The notes: generated by a model not told the origin, from the sequence alone. Positions 25,201 to 33,938 are shown, counted from the first letter of the stretch. The stretch is 42,258 bases of DNA from Legionellaceae bacterium (GCA_018061965.1 JAGOTG010000015.1:14701-56958); one strand, 5' to 3'. Numbers and translations are program-made.

Positions 25201-27663
25201 TGTATGTCCTTGCAATACCTTTTCTTTTATAAAATGTGTTCCATAATCTGTAATTTGCCATAAATGTATCACAGCATCTTGAGTTCCAACCGCTAGCTGT
25301 TTTCCATCAGGACTAAAAGCCAAACAATAAACATCGCTTTCATGATTTAATACGCCATGGTTTGCCAAGAGCATTCCGGTGTCCACATTCCATAAACGAA
25401 CGGTCTGATCACCACCGCCGGAAGCCAGTAGTGTTCCATCTGGACTAAATGCCAGCGCGTTAATAAAATTTTCATGCCCAAACAGTTGCTCTCTTCCTTC
25501 TAATGGGCATCCGCCTCTTAAAACATCCCATAAATGTATTATTTCATCATCACCTGCAGATGCTAAAATTTGAGAATTTGGACTAAAAGCAATACACCAA
25601 ACACTTAATGTTCCTTTCCATTGTTCTTCAAATCTATGAGCACTCACTCCTCCCCCCATCAATATTTTATGTCTTATTGGATAGGTTGACTGATTTAATA
25701 ACAATAATTCCACATGATTTTCTCTACCACCTGCGGCTAAAAATTTACCATCGGAACTAAAGTTGAGATGGTAAATTTCACCCATGGTAAGGCAAGGTAG
25801 TTTTTTGTAAAAATCCCATGAGGGAGCTTTCCATAACGTCACGTTACTACCTGTACTACAAGCTAATATTTGGTTGTCTGTACTAAAAGCAATACTATCT
25901 ATCCATAAGCTTGAAACATCCCAATGGTGTGTTGCACCACTGGTCATGTCTTTCACCATAATACCACGGCAACGTTCACCCCTAATGGCTAACCAATGTC
26001 CATCTGCGCTATATCTAATTTCCTCTAATACATAAGGAAATGCTAAGTATGGTTGCTCACCAAAAGAAACATTCTGCATCTTGCTTTGATTGAAATCAGC
26101 ATGATTTAGGAAAGCATTTTGTAAAACAACATAGCTTAGGTCAGCTCCAGATAGGTCGGTATGATCCAATATGGCGCCATTTAAGTTAGCATATGGGACA
26201 CGAATACCCTGAAAATTCATTCCTGAAAAACTAACTCTCGCAACATTCAGAGCTGAAATCGCATTGGCAGCGCCTACGACATAATGCTGATTGTGCTTTG
26301 AACATTCGATTATTTCTAACATACGTTTTTTGAAGTTTAGATCGGTTTCTATGTCATCAGCAAGCGCACGTAATACGGCAGGATCATCTGTAACTAAACG
26401 TAAATGAAGGGTTCCTTTTGGTTTTTCATCCGATAGGATGGATGTCGAAAATGGGCTATTTAAACTCGTTTCTTGCTCTGAGAAGGTTGAATGATGTGCT
26501 AATCTTGAGCTAACACTGACCTTAAATGCTTCTTGATAAATACTTTGGCCCACAAAATGTGTTCCTAGTGACTGATGCCAAAAACCAATTTTTTCATTCA
26601 TTATTGTTAGCGGGCAGGCCGAGCGTAACATTTCGGTTTCGATATCACTTTCAAAAAACACTTCAAAATTAGGATCCTGTGTATTTAACCATGTCAGATT
26701 ATGCTCATGCATTTTTAATGCCAACGCTTGACAATACCGCCAAAAAACAGGCTTTCGATCGGGCATTTCGGCAGTAATGTGACCGCTTTCAGTTAGTTTT
26801 ATTTCTTGTCTTTCAAACCAATGACGCACAAATATTTTATAAAGATCGGTTTGAGTTAATCGATGTTGTTCTTCTAAAGACGAGTCTGAATAACGCGCTA
26901 AAATGTCTGGCAATGCTTTCACTGTTAGATGTAATAAAAAGGGTGTGGTAATAATCTCTTGTAATCCAGGGATTTTTGTTATTTCAACATAGCTGGGAAT
27001 GGCTATTCCACGTTCACGCATGACGGTTAAATAACGTTCGATTTGATCTTGATTAAAAGAAGCGACATGGAGCGTTTGCAATAGGTGTGGCTGTTCAATC
27101 CCTCTGTGTAAGGGCATAAAATAAAGATTGGGCTGACTTTTATTATAAAAATATTGTGTACGACAACTGATTATTGTTTTCGCATTCCACGTCTGTAAAT
27201 GATTTGTCTCATACAAATTTTCGAGCTGATGGATTTCATCATAGCCATCAAAAATGAAGTTGAATGAATGACTATTTTTTAATTCGGTTATCTGTGCCGC
27301 ACTAAATCCGTGGTTTTCCAAATGCTCTTCAACCGCATGAGCAATAGGATCCGTTAATAAAGGTAGCGAAATAAATAAGGGGATGGGTTTGTCTGGCGTA
27401 TATTCTTCCCATAACGTTAATGTCAACTGCTGTAGAAAAGAACTTTTACCTGAGCCTCCATCGCCGTACAAAACACAGGTTCGTTTCGGGTTCATGTTGC
27501 TTGTAAAGTCACGCAATGAGATTTCTAAATCGGTTGTATCTTTGCTTCTGGAAGAAGACGTTCCTAACAAAGGAATATACAACGAGTTATCTTCTAAGCG
27601 AAAGCTAGCACACGTTTTAGTGCGTAAACTTTCAATCCCTTGTTCAATGGTTTCAAATGGCAT
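22273..27663 (-). CDS. Giant NACHT NTPase with pentapeptide repeats, ~21 WD40 repeats and Cys-rich C-terminal anchor
   Basis: A 1796-aa protein from ATG 27663 (AGGAG 8 nt upstream; the frame runs six codons further to 27681). Order: a NACHT-type STAND NTPase (Walker A GDGGSGKS 67-74, Walker B FIFDGYDE about 136-143, sensor IISCRTQYF); a helical arm; pentapeptide repeats (about 470-535, for example LDHTDLSGADLSYVVLQNA); 14 WD40 repeats (about 550-1195, AFSPDG...LASGG..D.TVRLWNV type); a linker; seven more WD40 repeats (about 1300-1620). Then comes an acidic low-complexity part, a VE-repeat, and near 1737-1743 the cluster LLLCCCCPCIVV. Such proteins switch on ATP binding after ligand capture by the propellers. 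The Cys cluster looks like a lipidation or membrane site. It lies 10 bp after the second NACHT gene. Confidence 0.9.
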   Translation of the reverse strand: MPFETIEQGIESLRTKTCASFRLEDNSLYIPLLGTSSSRSKDTTDLEISLRDFTSNMNPKRTCVLYGDGGSGKSSFLQQLTLTLWEEYTPDKPIPLFISLPLLTDPIAHAVEEHLENHGFSAAQITELKNSHSFNFIFDGYDEIHQLENLYETNHLQTWNAKTIISCRTQYFYNKSQPNLYFMPLHRGIEQPHLLQTLHVASFNQDQIERYLTVMRERGIAIPSYVEITKIPGLQEIITTPFLLHLTVKALPDILARYSDSSLEEQHRLTQTDLYKIFVRHWFERQEIKLTESGHITAEMPDRKPVFWRYCQALALKMHEHNLTWLNTQDPNFEVFFESDIETEMLRSACPLTIMNEKIGFWHQSLGTHFVGQSIYQEAFKVSVSSRLAHHSTFSEQETSLNSPFSTSILSDEKPKGTLHLRLVTDDPAVLRALADDIETDLNFKKRMLEIIECSKHNQHYVVGAANAISALNVARVSFSGMNFQGIRVPYANLNGAILDHTDLSGADLSYVVLQNAFLNHADFNQSKMQNVSFGEQPYLAFPYVLEEIRYSADGHWLAIRGERCRGIMVKDMTSGATHHWDVSSLWIDSIAFSTDNQILACSTGSNVTLWKAPSWDFYKKLPCLTMGEIYHLNFSSDGKFLAAGGRENHVELLLLNQSTYPIRHKILMGGGVSAHRFEEQWKGTLSVWCIAFSPNSQILASAGDDEIIHLWDVLRGGCPLEGREQLFGHENFINALAFSPDGTLLASGGGDQTVRLWNVDTGMLLANHGVLNHESDVYCLAFSPDGKQLAVGTQDAVIHLWQITDYGTHFIKEKVLQGHTSTVKSLSFSTNGKVLTSASKDHTLRHWELDQELSASSQIKKYGHTKSIYSLSFNQQGRLASGGGDNTAQLWDIYDNQPLIRRDMLEHKGSINNWIISVAFSPDGKYLASRSWDRYMVNAEGVTIVRVTDKNTGGVISLWALETGQLFSSWSVNGEHMHYNVSFSQNGRFLAWGDKKEIQIATMNPDGPSHVLSELKGHDQEVQWVTFNPSSDLLASACRDGMIGLWNVATKQFLTLLRGHTSAVFGVTFNPSGALLASNSGIVSSIKRFDTPTVEHSLSDEGDFSIRIWDVNTGRRMITLMGHKASVLNSTFSLDGQLLASASVDKTVRIWATNHWHMLYVIELQVAALCIAFNHLKTLVVGTDDQAIRLFIPKYMNEKLTYLLMKTTTPILATQGINIETALGLSEPNQLLLTQGNNARPIESEVIIPEVDEEASRLHSDAFFFQEKTAELKELATTASQFYPTSLFSNHTTFRSQATGGISSMAFSSDSQLLVSGGSDKITRLWNVESNQLIAKRGFHHGKVCSVVFSPDNQLIATRARGRRDSNFPNGEWDDQKDKYQVPSDICLWDVSTGKFLCAWTAKGDADSRQNVLFSPDGKLLAWADSHSILLIRADRALLLSGDIRGCWAVFEKNIHDVQAIAFSPDSCLLASGSKDQTVQLWDLQTTFIPQGPRGTINVHGDTVWSVAFSPDGLHLASGAGEKNPMVCLSTIAPGGYVMGQTLLEGHRADIYSVVFSPDGLMLASGSIDNTVRLWTVSSEQLYAVIDLGAAVSAVTFSSSGMLAVSLQNNNKIHMFTPKHEPMPNVEMLSASPHHQSSGIPGFSMEDMIAAMMNAWATDDSDDLDKSHHSEHSDETTLQQKEKTRSGRAQKNISPTFFIRSNHPVEVAVDVEVEVEVAINRQEDTERNTTAVILLLCCCCPCIVVGTPIVAAIDYCGTFFQSPNGLRRPRNEEPRESSIVLSSITTSPLSSHMNR
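22507..22548 (-). repeat. Imperfect hexanucleotide repeat encoding a Val-Glu stretch
   Basis: Seven tandem hexamers of the GTTGAA type (GTTGAA, GTTGCG, GTTGAC, GTTGAA, GTTGAA, GTTGAG, GTCGCG) encode VEVAVDVEVEVEVA in the WD40 protein, shortly before its Cys cluster. Confidence 0.85.
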
Positions 27664-27673
27664 GGTGAGTCTC

Positions 27674-30600
27674 CTAAGCAATGGTGCAACCGCGTTTTTT
27701 CGGTGCTGACGCTGGCTCTTGTTGAATGATGGTTTGATGTATGATGGTGGTATTTCCTACGGCTACCGGTGGTGCGGGAGGAAACGTCCCAAACTGGGCT
27801 AAAGCAGTCGTAGCATCGGTCGAAGCGGTTGAAAAGGTCGTATCCCAAGGTTTTTTTCCCCTAGCGGTACTTCTACTCAGCGTCTCTTCTCGTTTAATGG
27901 CTCGTGTATAGAAATGCTGTAATATTTCCGCATGAATAAACGCATAACCTCCATGGTCTGTGGGTTTCACGGGTATTCCTGGTAGGATGCGTTGCGTTTG
28001 CGGATTATCTAAATCAAAAAAGTATTCCCAAGGATGGGTCAGTCCTAGAAGAATGATATCGAAAATTTCTTTTTTTAGTGTTTCAGGTAACGTTTCAGGG
28101 GTATGCTTGTATAATTGCTTAGTCGCATATTCTAAAGCTTTAGCCTTTTCTCGGACTTGTTGCTGATGTTCTGCAATACTGGTAGTTCGCGCCGACCATC
28201 GTTGTTCTAACTCAGACACCATCAACCAGCCTGTCTTGGCATTATACGTTAATCCGCCAGCATTATTTCTTGCGACAATACGCCACTGCTTTTCAGGTTC
28301 TGAACAATTTTGCACATAAAGTAAAATCATCGTATTTTCTTCAAATGAAATATCAGATAATTCATCGGAAGTAATGGAGAGGATATTCTCTAATTCAATG
28401 TTATCGCCATATACTTTTTCCAACTTTTTATCATTAGTGAAATAACGTACTTGCATGACATCTGCATGTTTCATTTCAATGGCTAACGCTTCTGATCTAT
28501 GTTGAAATTCTACTGTGATGTCATGATAGCCTCGTGAGTTTCCCCGCGGATTCATCAACGATTTAATTTTTCCGCGTCTAAACCACCATTGCATAAAAGC
28601 ATCATATAATTCTGATTTAGTCACTTTTGTTCTAAGACCTGCCTCTAACTCAGCATATTTATCGACAATCACTGGCATGATTTTTAAAGCAATCATCAAT
28701 AAAAAAGGGGTTGCAACTAAGTCTGATAAGCCGGGTAAGGTATTAATATGCTCACGATAAGTTTCAAGATCTGCCCAAGTACATTCTTCTGCATTTACAG
28801 ATAAATATTTGGTGATATAGGCATCAATCTGATCTTTTTTAAAGGGTACGACCGTCAATTCTTCGAAACCCTGTGAGGAAGAATGGTCAGCAGCGAGAAA
28901 GGGAATAAAGTTATCTTGATAATTAATAAATTGGGTCAAATATTGTGTTCTGCACGCAATAATAATTTTAGCTTGCCAATGATTTAATCGATTGCTTACA
29001 TAAAGATTTGCGTCAGTAGTATTCATTTCATCGTAGCCGTCTAAAATAAATGTGAACGCATGATGCGTATGTAAATAGGAGATTTCTTCGACTGTAAATT
29101 CTTCTCTTTGAAAATACTCTTGCAGTAATTGTGTGGTAGGATTTTCGATACTCGGCAATGAAATAAATACAGGAATAGCATTGCCTTCTGTGAAATTTTC
29201 CCAGAGTTTTTTATACAGATAACGATTAAAGGTTGATTTTCCTTCTCCTGCGCCTCCTAACAATAAAATGACCTTTTTATCCGTTTGCAACAACTCTAGT
29301 GTTTTTGTTTCCAGGTCAAAATGTTGTTTAGAGCGAATATTGAGGGTGGCTTGTACGGGAATATAACACTCCAGTTCTCTTGTCATCTCTTCATCATCGA
29401 GCGCATGTCGTTTTAGGCGTTGTAATTTACTCGTAACCGACTGCACAACACGTTGATCTTGATCCAGTAAGAAGCGTCCTATCCTGCGCTCTAGGTCAAT
29501 TAAACGTGTTTCTTGAGCATCTTGCCGCTCAGTGAGTCGATTGATTGTAACGCTCAGTTGACTCAAATCAATCTTAATGTCAGCACTGGTGATAATCGTC
29601 GATAAATCGGAGCCATTCCATTCAGACCCGATAAATTGAATGTTTGACATCGTCGTTCGTGTGAATGAGCTATAAAACACCTGTGCATGAATAAAGTCAC
29701 TGCCAACAAAAAAAGCGTCTGTAGCACTGATTAAAGAAAGATTTGCATGTCTAAAATTAACATCATTCGCTTTGGCTTGGCTTAGATCGGCGCCCACTAA
29801 ATACGCGGCTTCAAAGTTGACATGATTTAATGTTGTATTGATGAATTTGGATCCAGCAAAATCAACGCCGCTAAAATCTGCTCGTTCAAGATCTAATCCA
29901 CTTAAGTCTTCGCGGCAAATAATCCCTTTATGACCACAGTGTTCTCTTAAAGAAAGAGGCTCGCTCATGCTTCTTTGTGTTGCTATGTAATGTTCTATAT
30001 CTGAACGCGTTACAAAAACATATCCAGGACGATACTGAGTTAAATGGTCCTCTATTTCAGAGGTAACGACAGTTTCCACGTATCCGTAAGTCTCAATTTC
30101 AGTCGGTCTTAGAAGAATGACGCCGGCTTTAGGAATGTTTTTTCCAGCAGGGTTGTCCATCATTTTAACGAAGTGAAGATCCGTGCTTTTGAAATAAGAT
30201 CTGACTTTTTCTTTGACGTAATAACGTCCTTGTAAATCCATATGCGCTGAATGCCCATAGACCGTTTCTGCAGAAACGGATGGAACGGCTCTATGTCGAC
30301 AAGGAATTTGATTGTTTTGAAACCCTTGCTGGCCTGCCCCTGATTTTCCTTCAATTAACCCTTTGATTAGATTTTCCGAAGTAAAAAAAACGCTTTTATG
30401 ATCAGATAAATATTGTAAAACACGCGCAACGCCGACAATGGCAAACAGATCCACAGCGTCTGGATCGCACATCATATTTAAAAAAAACTCATGACGCTTT
30501 GCAGCTTCCCTCGCAACCCCTTCAATCATCAATCGGAGCAAAACGTCCGGTTGAGTTCCACCTGTGACCACACGTTCAACATTGCTATTCATATCTGCTT

Positions 30601-30871
30601 CATACAAATATTTAAATCCAGTTGCAATACAAATCACCACTTGACCGGCAGTTCCGATAGCCACACTTGCCGCAGGAAAAAAACTCGTGAGTGTACCTAA
30701 AAGAGTTGCACCTAAATTGATCTTGCCGATCAGTTGGTCAAAAAAGCTCGGGCGCGCCTGTGCTCGACCCCGTGATATATCGACAATAAAAAGAAGTTCT
30801 CGCAGAAATTCATCTGTAAATGTTGTAATGAATTGTTCTTGGGTAGGACTAAACATCTTATCTTTTGCCAT
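27674..30871 (-). CDS. NACHT NTPase with pentapeptide repeats and C-terminal CaaX box
   Basis: A 1065-aa protein (ATG 30871, AAGGA 8 nt upstream). Residues 1-90 contain a hydrophobic helical stretch (51-90, ATLLGTLTSFFPAASVAIGT). A central domain of unknown type follows, then pentapeptide repeats (about 322-425, such as LDLERADFSGVDFAGSKF), a short coiled coil (INRLTERQDAQETRLIDLE) and a NACHT domain (Walker A GGAGEGKST about 540, Walker B FILDGYDEMN about 605, sensor IIIACRTQYL), then a helical arm. The last nine residues are PKKRGCTIA: a CaaX box (Cys-Thr-Ile-Ala) after a basic patch, the signal that eukaryotic prenyl transferases use. This suggests an effector lipidated in a host cell. It is the first gene of a two-gene operon with the WD40 protein. 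Confidence 0.9.
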   Translation of the reverse strand: MAKDKMFSPTQEQFITTFTDEFLRELLFIVDISRGRAQARPSFFDQLIGKINLGATLLGTLTSFFPAASVAIGTAGQVVICIATGFKYLYEADMNSNVERVVTGGTQPDVLLRLMIEGVAREAAKRHEFFLNMMCDPDAVDLFAIVGVARVLQYLSDHKSVFFTSENLIKGLIEGKSGAGQQGFQNNQIPCRHRAVPSVSAETVYGHSAHMDLQGRYYVKEKVRSYFKSTDLHFVKMMDNPAGKNIPKAGVILLRPTEIETYGYVETVVTSEIEDHLTQYRPGYVFVTRSDIEHYIATQRSMSEPLSLREHCGHKGIICREDLSGLDLERADFSGVDFAGSKFINTTLNHVNFEAAYLVGADLSQAKANDVNFRHANLSLISATDAFFVGSDFIHAQVFYSSFTRTTMSNIQFIGSEWNGSDLSTIITSADIKIDLSQLSVTINRLTERQDAQETRLIDLERRIGRFLLDQDQRVVQSVTSKLQRLKRHALDDEEMTRELECYIPVQATLNIRSKQHFDLETKTLELLQTDKKVILLLGGAGEGKSTFNRYLYKKLWENFTEGNAIPVFISLPSIENPTTQLLQEYFQREEFTVEEISYLHTHHAFTFILDGYDEMNTTDANLYVSNRLNHWQAKIIIACRTQYLTQFINYQDNFIPFLAADHSSSQGFEELTVVPFKKDQIDAYITKYLSVNAEECTWADLETYREHINTLPGLSDLVATPFLLMIALKIMPVIVDKYAELEAGLRTKVTKSELYDAFMQWWFRRGKIKSLMNPRGNSRGYHDITVEFQHRSEALAIEMKHADVMQVRYFTNDKKLEKVYGDNIELENILSITSDELSDISFEENTMILLYVQNCSEPEKQWRIVARNNAGGLTYNAKTGWLMVSELEQRWSARTTSIAEHQQQVREKAKALEYATKQLYKHTPETLPETLKKEIFDIILLGLTHPWEYFFDLDNPQTQRILPGIPVKPTDHGGYAFIHAEILQHFYTRAIKREETLSRSTARGKKPWDTTFSTASTDATTALAQFGTFPPAPPVAVGNTTIIHQTIIQQEPASAPKKRGCTIA

Positions 30872-31840
30872 GATTTTTCCTTTAACGTATTGCTGAGATT
30901 GGTAGTGGTATAGCCTAAATGATGGTCGATAAAAATTGTGCGCGACTATAGAGGGTATTGACCTGATCGGTCGAAATTTCCGATAACCATATGTTAGTTA
31001 ATTTGCAAAATAATATTGGTTTTTTTGACTAAAATGAATGGATTTTAACTCCTGTATTACTCAATGATTCCATGCTAGGCTGTTTGGTTTTAATTCTACA
31101 TTAAAGGCGCATTTTATCAGCAATTATGAATGAACGAAAGCGTGATTTGGTGAGTCGACGATAACAGTGCATGAAAGACATTAATTTAACCACAATGCGC
31201 AAATATTCCACAAGACCGGTGCGTGTCTCAACTATGGCCGCGCCCCGCTGTTCTCAGCAGTTTTAGGCTGTTTTTATGCGATGTGACGCATCGCAAGGCA
31301 TTGATATATAACACTTTTAAAACCAGAGTGCTTGGCTTCGAACTAAGGTGTCGGGGGCTCGAGTCCCTCCGAGCGCACCATTGTTTAAAGGACTATTCCG
31401 GAGACATGGGTAACACTTTAGGCCCAAAAGGATTAGGCAAAGGCTCCGATTCACATGTCTGCTCATCAAAATAACCTAGTTCGGGGTATGACAAGCACGG
31501 AGTGAAAAAAATACTCTAAGCCAATTTCGGGTGTTATTACAGGAGTGGGGCAAATGCGAATTACACCACCCATTTTTGACAATAATTTAACCGTAAAGAC
31601 CTAAATCAAAAAAATTATCTCCCGATTAATTGTTGTAAATACCACCTAAAAACATATAAAAAACCCATGCTACATAAGAAATTAATTGCTTGGATCGAGA
31701 TCAAAATCTAATCGCATAATTAGATGTTCTGAGCAGGACTATACGACTCTGGAATTAATTGCATCATCCCTAGGTAATCAGGATCGTTTGCACTCAATAT
31801 ATTGTTCAATTGATGTATGCACAAATTTATAGATAGTCAA
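30872..31840. other. Long intergenic region with tRNA scar
   Basis: About 970 bp without a believable protein gene. It contains a perfect 7-bp inverted repeat TGCGATG/CATCGCA (31277-31295, 5-nt loop, no T-run), the 3' part of a tRNA-Arg gene (31325-31380), and downstream a segment (31390-31420, GGAGACATGGGTAACAC) that reminds me of insertion-sequence ends but cannot be confirmed. The NACHT operon promoter should lie near its left end; I see no consensus. Confidence 0.5.
31325..31380 (+). pseudogene. 3' fragment of tRNA-Arg(TCG), probable att scar
   Basis: The sequence folds as the 3' two thirds of a tRNA. Anticodon stem CTTGG (31331-31335) with CTAAG (31343-31347), loop CTTCGAA (anticodon TCG, 31338-31340); T-stem GGGGG/CCCTC with loop CTCGAGT; then the acceptor 3' strand CGAGCGC, discriminator A and encoded CCA (31378-31380). 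The acceptor 5' strand and D-arm are absent upstream. The T-loop deviates from TTCGANT, so it is not functional. Such fragments typically mark the end of an element integrated into a tRNA gene. Confidence 0.75.
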
Positions 31841-32806
31841 CTAATACCACTCCCATGGTTTTGAAGTATCTGGTAATATGCCTTGATTTATGTCTTTAAC
31901 TGAATACATACGAAGAAAATATCGATCTTTGCCATCCCACGAGGGACTAAACTTTTTACGTTTATGCATAGTTATTTTATTGTTTAATATAACTATATCC
32001 CCAGATTCCACAAATACAGTTTTTTCCATCTGATCTTGCCCTAATATGTGACTGATTTTCTTGCAAAAATCAACGGACTTTGGAGTTTGACCCGCCACAC
32101 CTCGCAGGGTAATCCTGCTATAAAATCGGCCATCGTTATTTTTGTATAACAATGGGATATTTTGGCTCACTGTTGTTTCTTTCAGTGAATAAGGATTAGT
32201 GACTGAAAACTCAGGGCTTAACCCAACTAAAATTTCATCCTCATCGAGTTGATTTAAAACATCCTCTAGAATTGCATAGGTAATAGGTATATTGTCTTTA
32301 CCAGGGTGAACAATACCAAAAACCAAGTAATCTGGCATTGGCGATAATTGTTCTTTTCTCATTATTGGCCTATAAGCTGCGTCAACATGCCAGGCCAAAT
32401 CTACAAATGGAGATTGGGAGCTATATTCAAATTGTGAGTCAGGACGAGGTACAACTGCTCTTATCAGATGTTTTGTTTCCTCTTTGTATAAAATCGGGAA
32501 AGTATTCATAACACCTATAGTCGCGTACATATGACAAATGAGAGCTTTTATTTGCTCTGGTTCTTGGATATATCCAACGTAAGCTGATGCTGTGTCAAAC
32601 GAGATTTTTTTAGTATGTTTGATATGAATTATAGGAGGGTTCGCTTGCGCGACGTCTTTAATCTCTCTTACAAAATCCGAGTATTCATCGAGGAAGAACT
32701 TTTTTAAATATTCAGAAAATATGATTGGATTGGCTTGTTTTGCAAGATCAATTTTTTCTAAAAACCCATCTAATTTTGTTTTATCAAAATAAATAGTTTG
32801 CTCCAT
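31841..32806 (-). CDS. Fe(II)/2-oxoglutarate oxygenase, clavaminate synthase/VioC-like
   Basis: A 321-aa TauD/clavaminate-synthase-like dioxygenase. The facial triad is visible: His140 and Asp142 in LAWHVDAAYRP and distal His281 in ITMHKRKKF; Arg295 in GKDRYFLRMY would bind 2-oxoglutarate. Members such as AsnO and VioC hydroxylate free or carrier-bound amino acids for peptide antibiotics, and clavaminate synthase acts on a beta-lactam. I chose ATG 32806 because it follows GAGGAG (12 nt, rather long) and gives the family length; the frame extends to 32893. It is divergent from the other genes of the biosynthetic cluster and probably shares its control region. Confidence 0.85.
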   Translation of the reverse strand: MEQTIYFDKTKLDGFLEKIDLAKQANPIIFSEYLKKFFLDEYSDFVREIKDVAQANPPIIHIKHTKKISFDTASAYVGYIQEPEQIKALICHMYATIGVMNTFPILYKEETKHLIRAVVPRPDSQFEYSSQSPFVDLAWHVDAAYRPIMRKEQLSPMPDYLVFGIVHPGKDNIPITYAILEDVLNQLDEDEILVGLSPEFSVTNPYSLKETTVSQNIPLLYKNNDGRFYSRITLRGVAGQTPKSVDFCKKISHILGQDQMEKTVFVESGDIVILNNKITMHKRKKFSPSWDGKDRYFLRMYSVKDINQGILPDTSKPWEWY

Positions 32807-32923
32807 TTGAATAATTAACTCCTCATCAGTTTTACTTGTAAAATAAATATCCCCAAACAACGAGATGTTTATTTGAACAAAAAGATTAAACAAAATCAGA
32901 TAAAAACGACTAGGGTATTTTCT

Positions 32924-32952
32924 TTGACAATGTTAAAATTATCAACCATTAA
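32924..32952 (+). promoter_or_regulatory. Putative promoter of plus-strand biosynthetic operon
   Basis: A perfect -35 TTGACA (32924-32929), 17-bp spacer, weak -10 CATTAA (32947-32952), about 53 nt before the start at 33006. The weak -10 suggests an activator may be needed. Confidence 0.4.
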
Positions 32953-33005
32953 ATGTGAAAATAAATAAATTGGATTTACTATAAGCCTAAGGAAAAGCAT
33001 TCATT

Positions 33006-33899
33006 ATGCGAAACAAAAGCAGACAATGTCGTGCGGATATTATGCACATAATGAAACACGATGGGTATTTTGACAAAGTTATGTCAAAATCGGATGCTGA
33101 TTTTGGTCGAATGAAACTATTCTTACAATCCCTGGAAAAATATACTGATAAAAATCTTGACTATAATGAGAACAACAAGAACTTACCGGCTCCAAGGCTC
33201 TTGCCTTTATTTCCTGGATTAGAAAACAAATTTGTCCATCGTATAAATGATTTTCCGTATCTTAAAATATTAGAAAAAGAATTCTCAAAAATAGAACAGG
33301 AAGCTTTGTCATTGGAATCCAATGAATCTCATTTTCTCAATTTCCACTTAAAGAATCTCAAACCTGGTGCCTGGGGAATATATCCATTGCCCTCTGTTGA
33401 TGAAAATATCAACGTAAAGTTCTTTCCGAACACCGTGAAAATTGTAAGTGAAATTCCTAATAGGTGTCTCTTGTACTCATGGGGCAATGCTGTTTTTTCC
33501 GCACTGAATCCAGGTGCTCATATACCTGAACACTACAGTCTAGATAATTTTAGATTACGCTGTATGTTAGGGGTGATCGTTCCAGAGGGTTGTGAAATGC
33601 GAGTTGGGACAATCAATACATTTTGGGAAAGAGGAAAAATTTTATTATTTGAGGACTCATTCGAGCATGAAGTATGGAACAGAGGCTCTGGCCGTCGAAT
33701 TATTTTAATATTTGACATATGGCATCCTGATTTAAAACCTCTTGAGATAGAAGCTCTTATTGCGGGCTTTGCCTATCCTAAAGTTAGAGAAGTTATTTAT
33801 AAATTTTTACAGGGTAAAACAGCAGAGTACGATGCTTTTTTAACATCCGTATCAGAAAAAAATATTTTTTTATCGAATCACTCTAAATATTGGAATTAA
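33006..33899 (+). CDS. Aspartyl/asparaginyl beta-hydroxylase-like protein
   Basis: A 297-aa protein with the aspartyl/asparaginyl beta-hydroxylase fold at residues about 120-245. Signature blocks are LNPGAHIPEHYSLDNFRLR (metal His176), LGVIVPEGCEMRVG, and FEDSFEHEVWNRGSGRRIIL (metal His221; the following Arg binds 2-oxoglutarate). Family members use Fe(II) and 2-oxoglutarate to hydroxylate Asp/Asn residues or related groups; LpxO acts on lipid A. In this cluster a small amino acid or acyl intermediate is a plausible substrate. The start is the first ATG, with AAGGAA 12 nt upstream. It is followed after 39 bp by the desaturase gene. Confidence 0.85.
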   Translation: MRNKSRQCRADIMHIMKHDGYFDKVMSKSDADFGRMKLFLQSLEKYTDKNLDYNENNKNLPAPRLLPLFPGLENKFVHRINDFPYLKILEKEFSKIEQEALSLESNESHFLNFHLKNLKPGAWGIYPLPSVDENINVKFFPNTVKIVSEIPNRCLLYSWGNAVFSALNPGAHIPEHYSLDNFRLRCMLGVIVPEGCEMRVGTINTFWERGKILLFEDSFEHEVWNRGSGRRIILIFDIWHPDLKPLEIEALIAGFAYPKVREVIYKFLQGKTAEYDAFLTSVSEKNIFLSNHSKYWN

Positions 33900-33938
33900 A
33901 TATAAAATAGGCTTCAACGATAAAAGGGAACTGTAGTT

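Noticed and set aside
22800..26010. Periodic repetitive pattern that could suggest a CRISPR array or DNA tandem repeat
   Set aside because: The period follows WD40 protein repeats with strongly divergent codons; no identical repeats with unique spacers.
22273..30871. Reading the NACHT pair as a bacterial anti-phage (bNACHT) system
   Set aside because: Possible, but no defence genes are adjacent and the CaaX and Cys-cluster tails fit host-directed effectors better.
31277..31295. Perfect 7-bp inverted repeat as a terminator
   Set aside because: No T-run follows on either strand and no gene ends nearby.
31390..31560. Insertion-sequence remnant downstream of the tRNA fragment
   Set aside because: A short stretch recalls IS ends, but there is no transposase fragment or second end; too weak to annotate.
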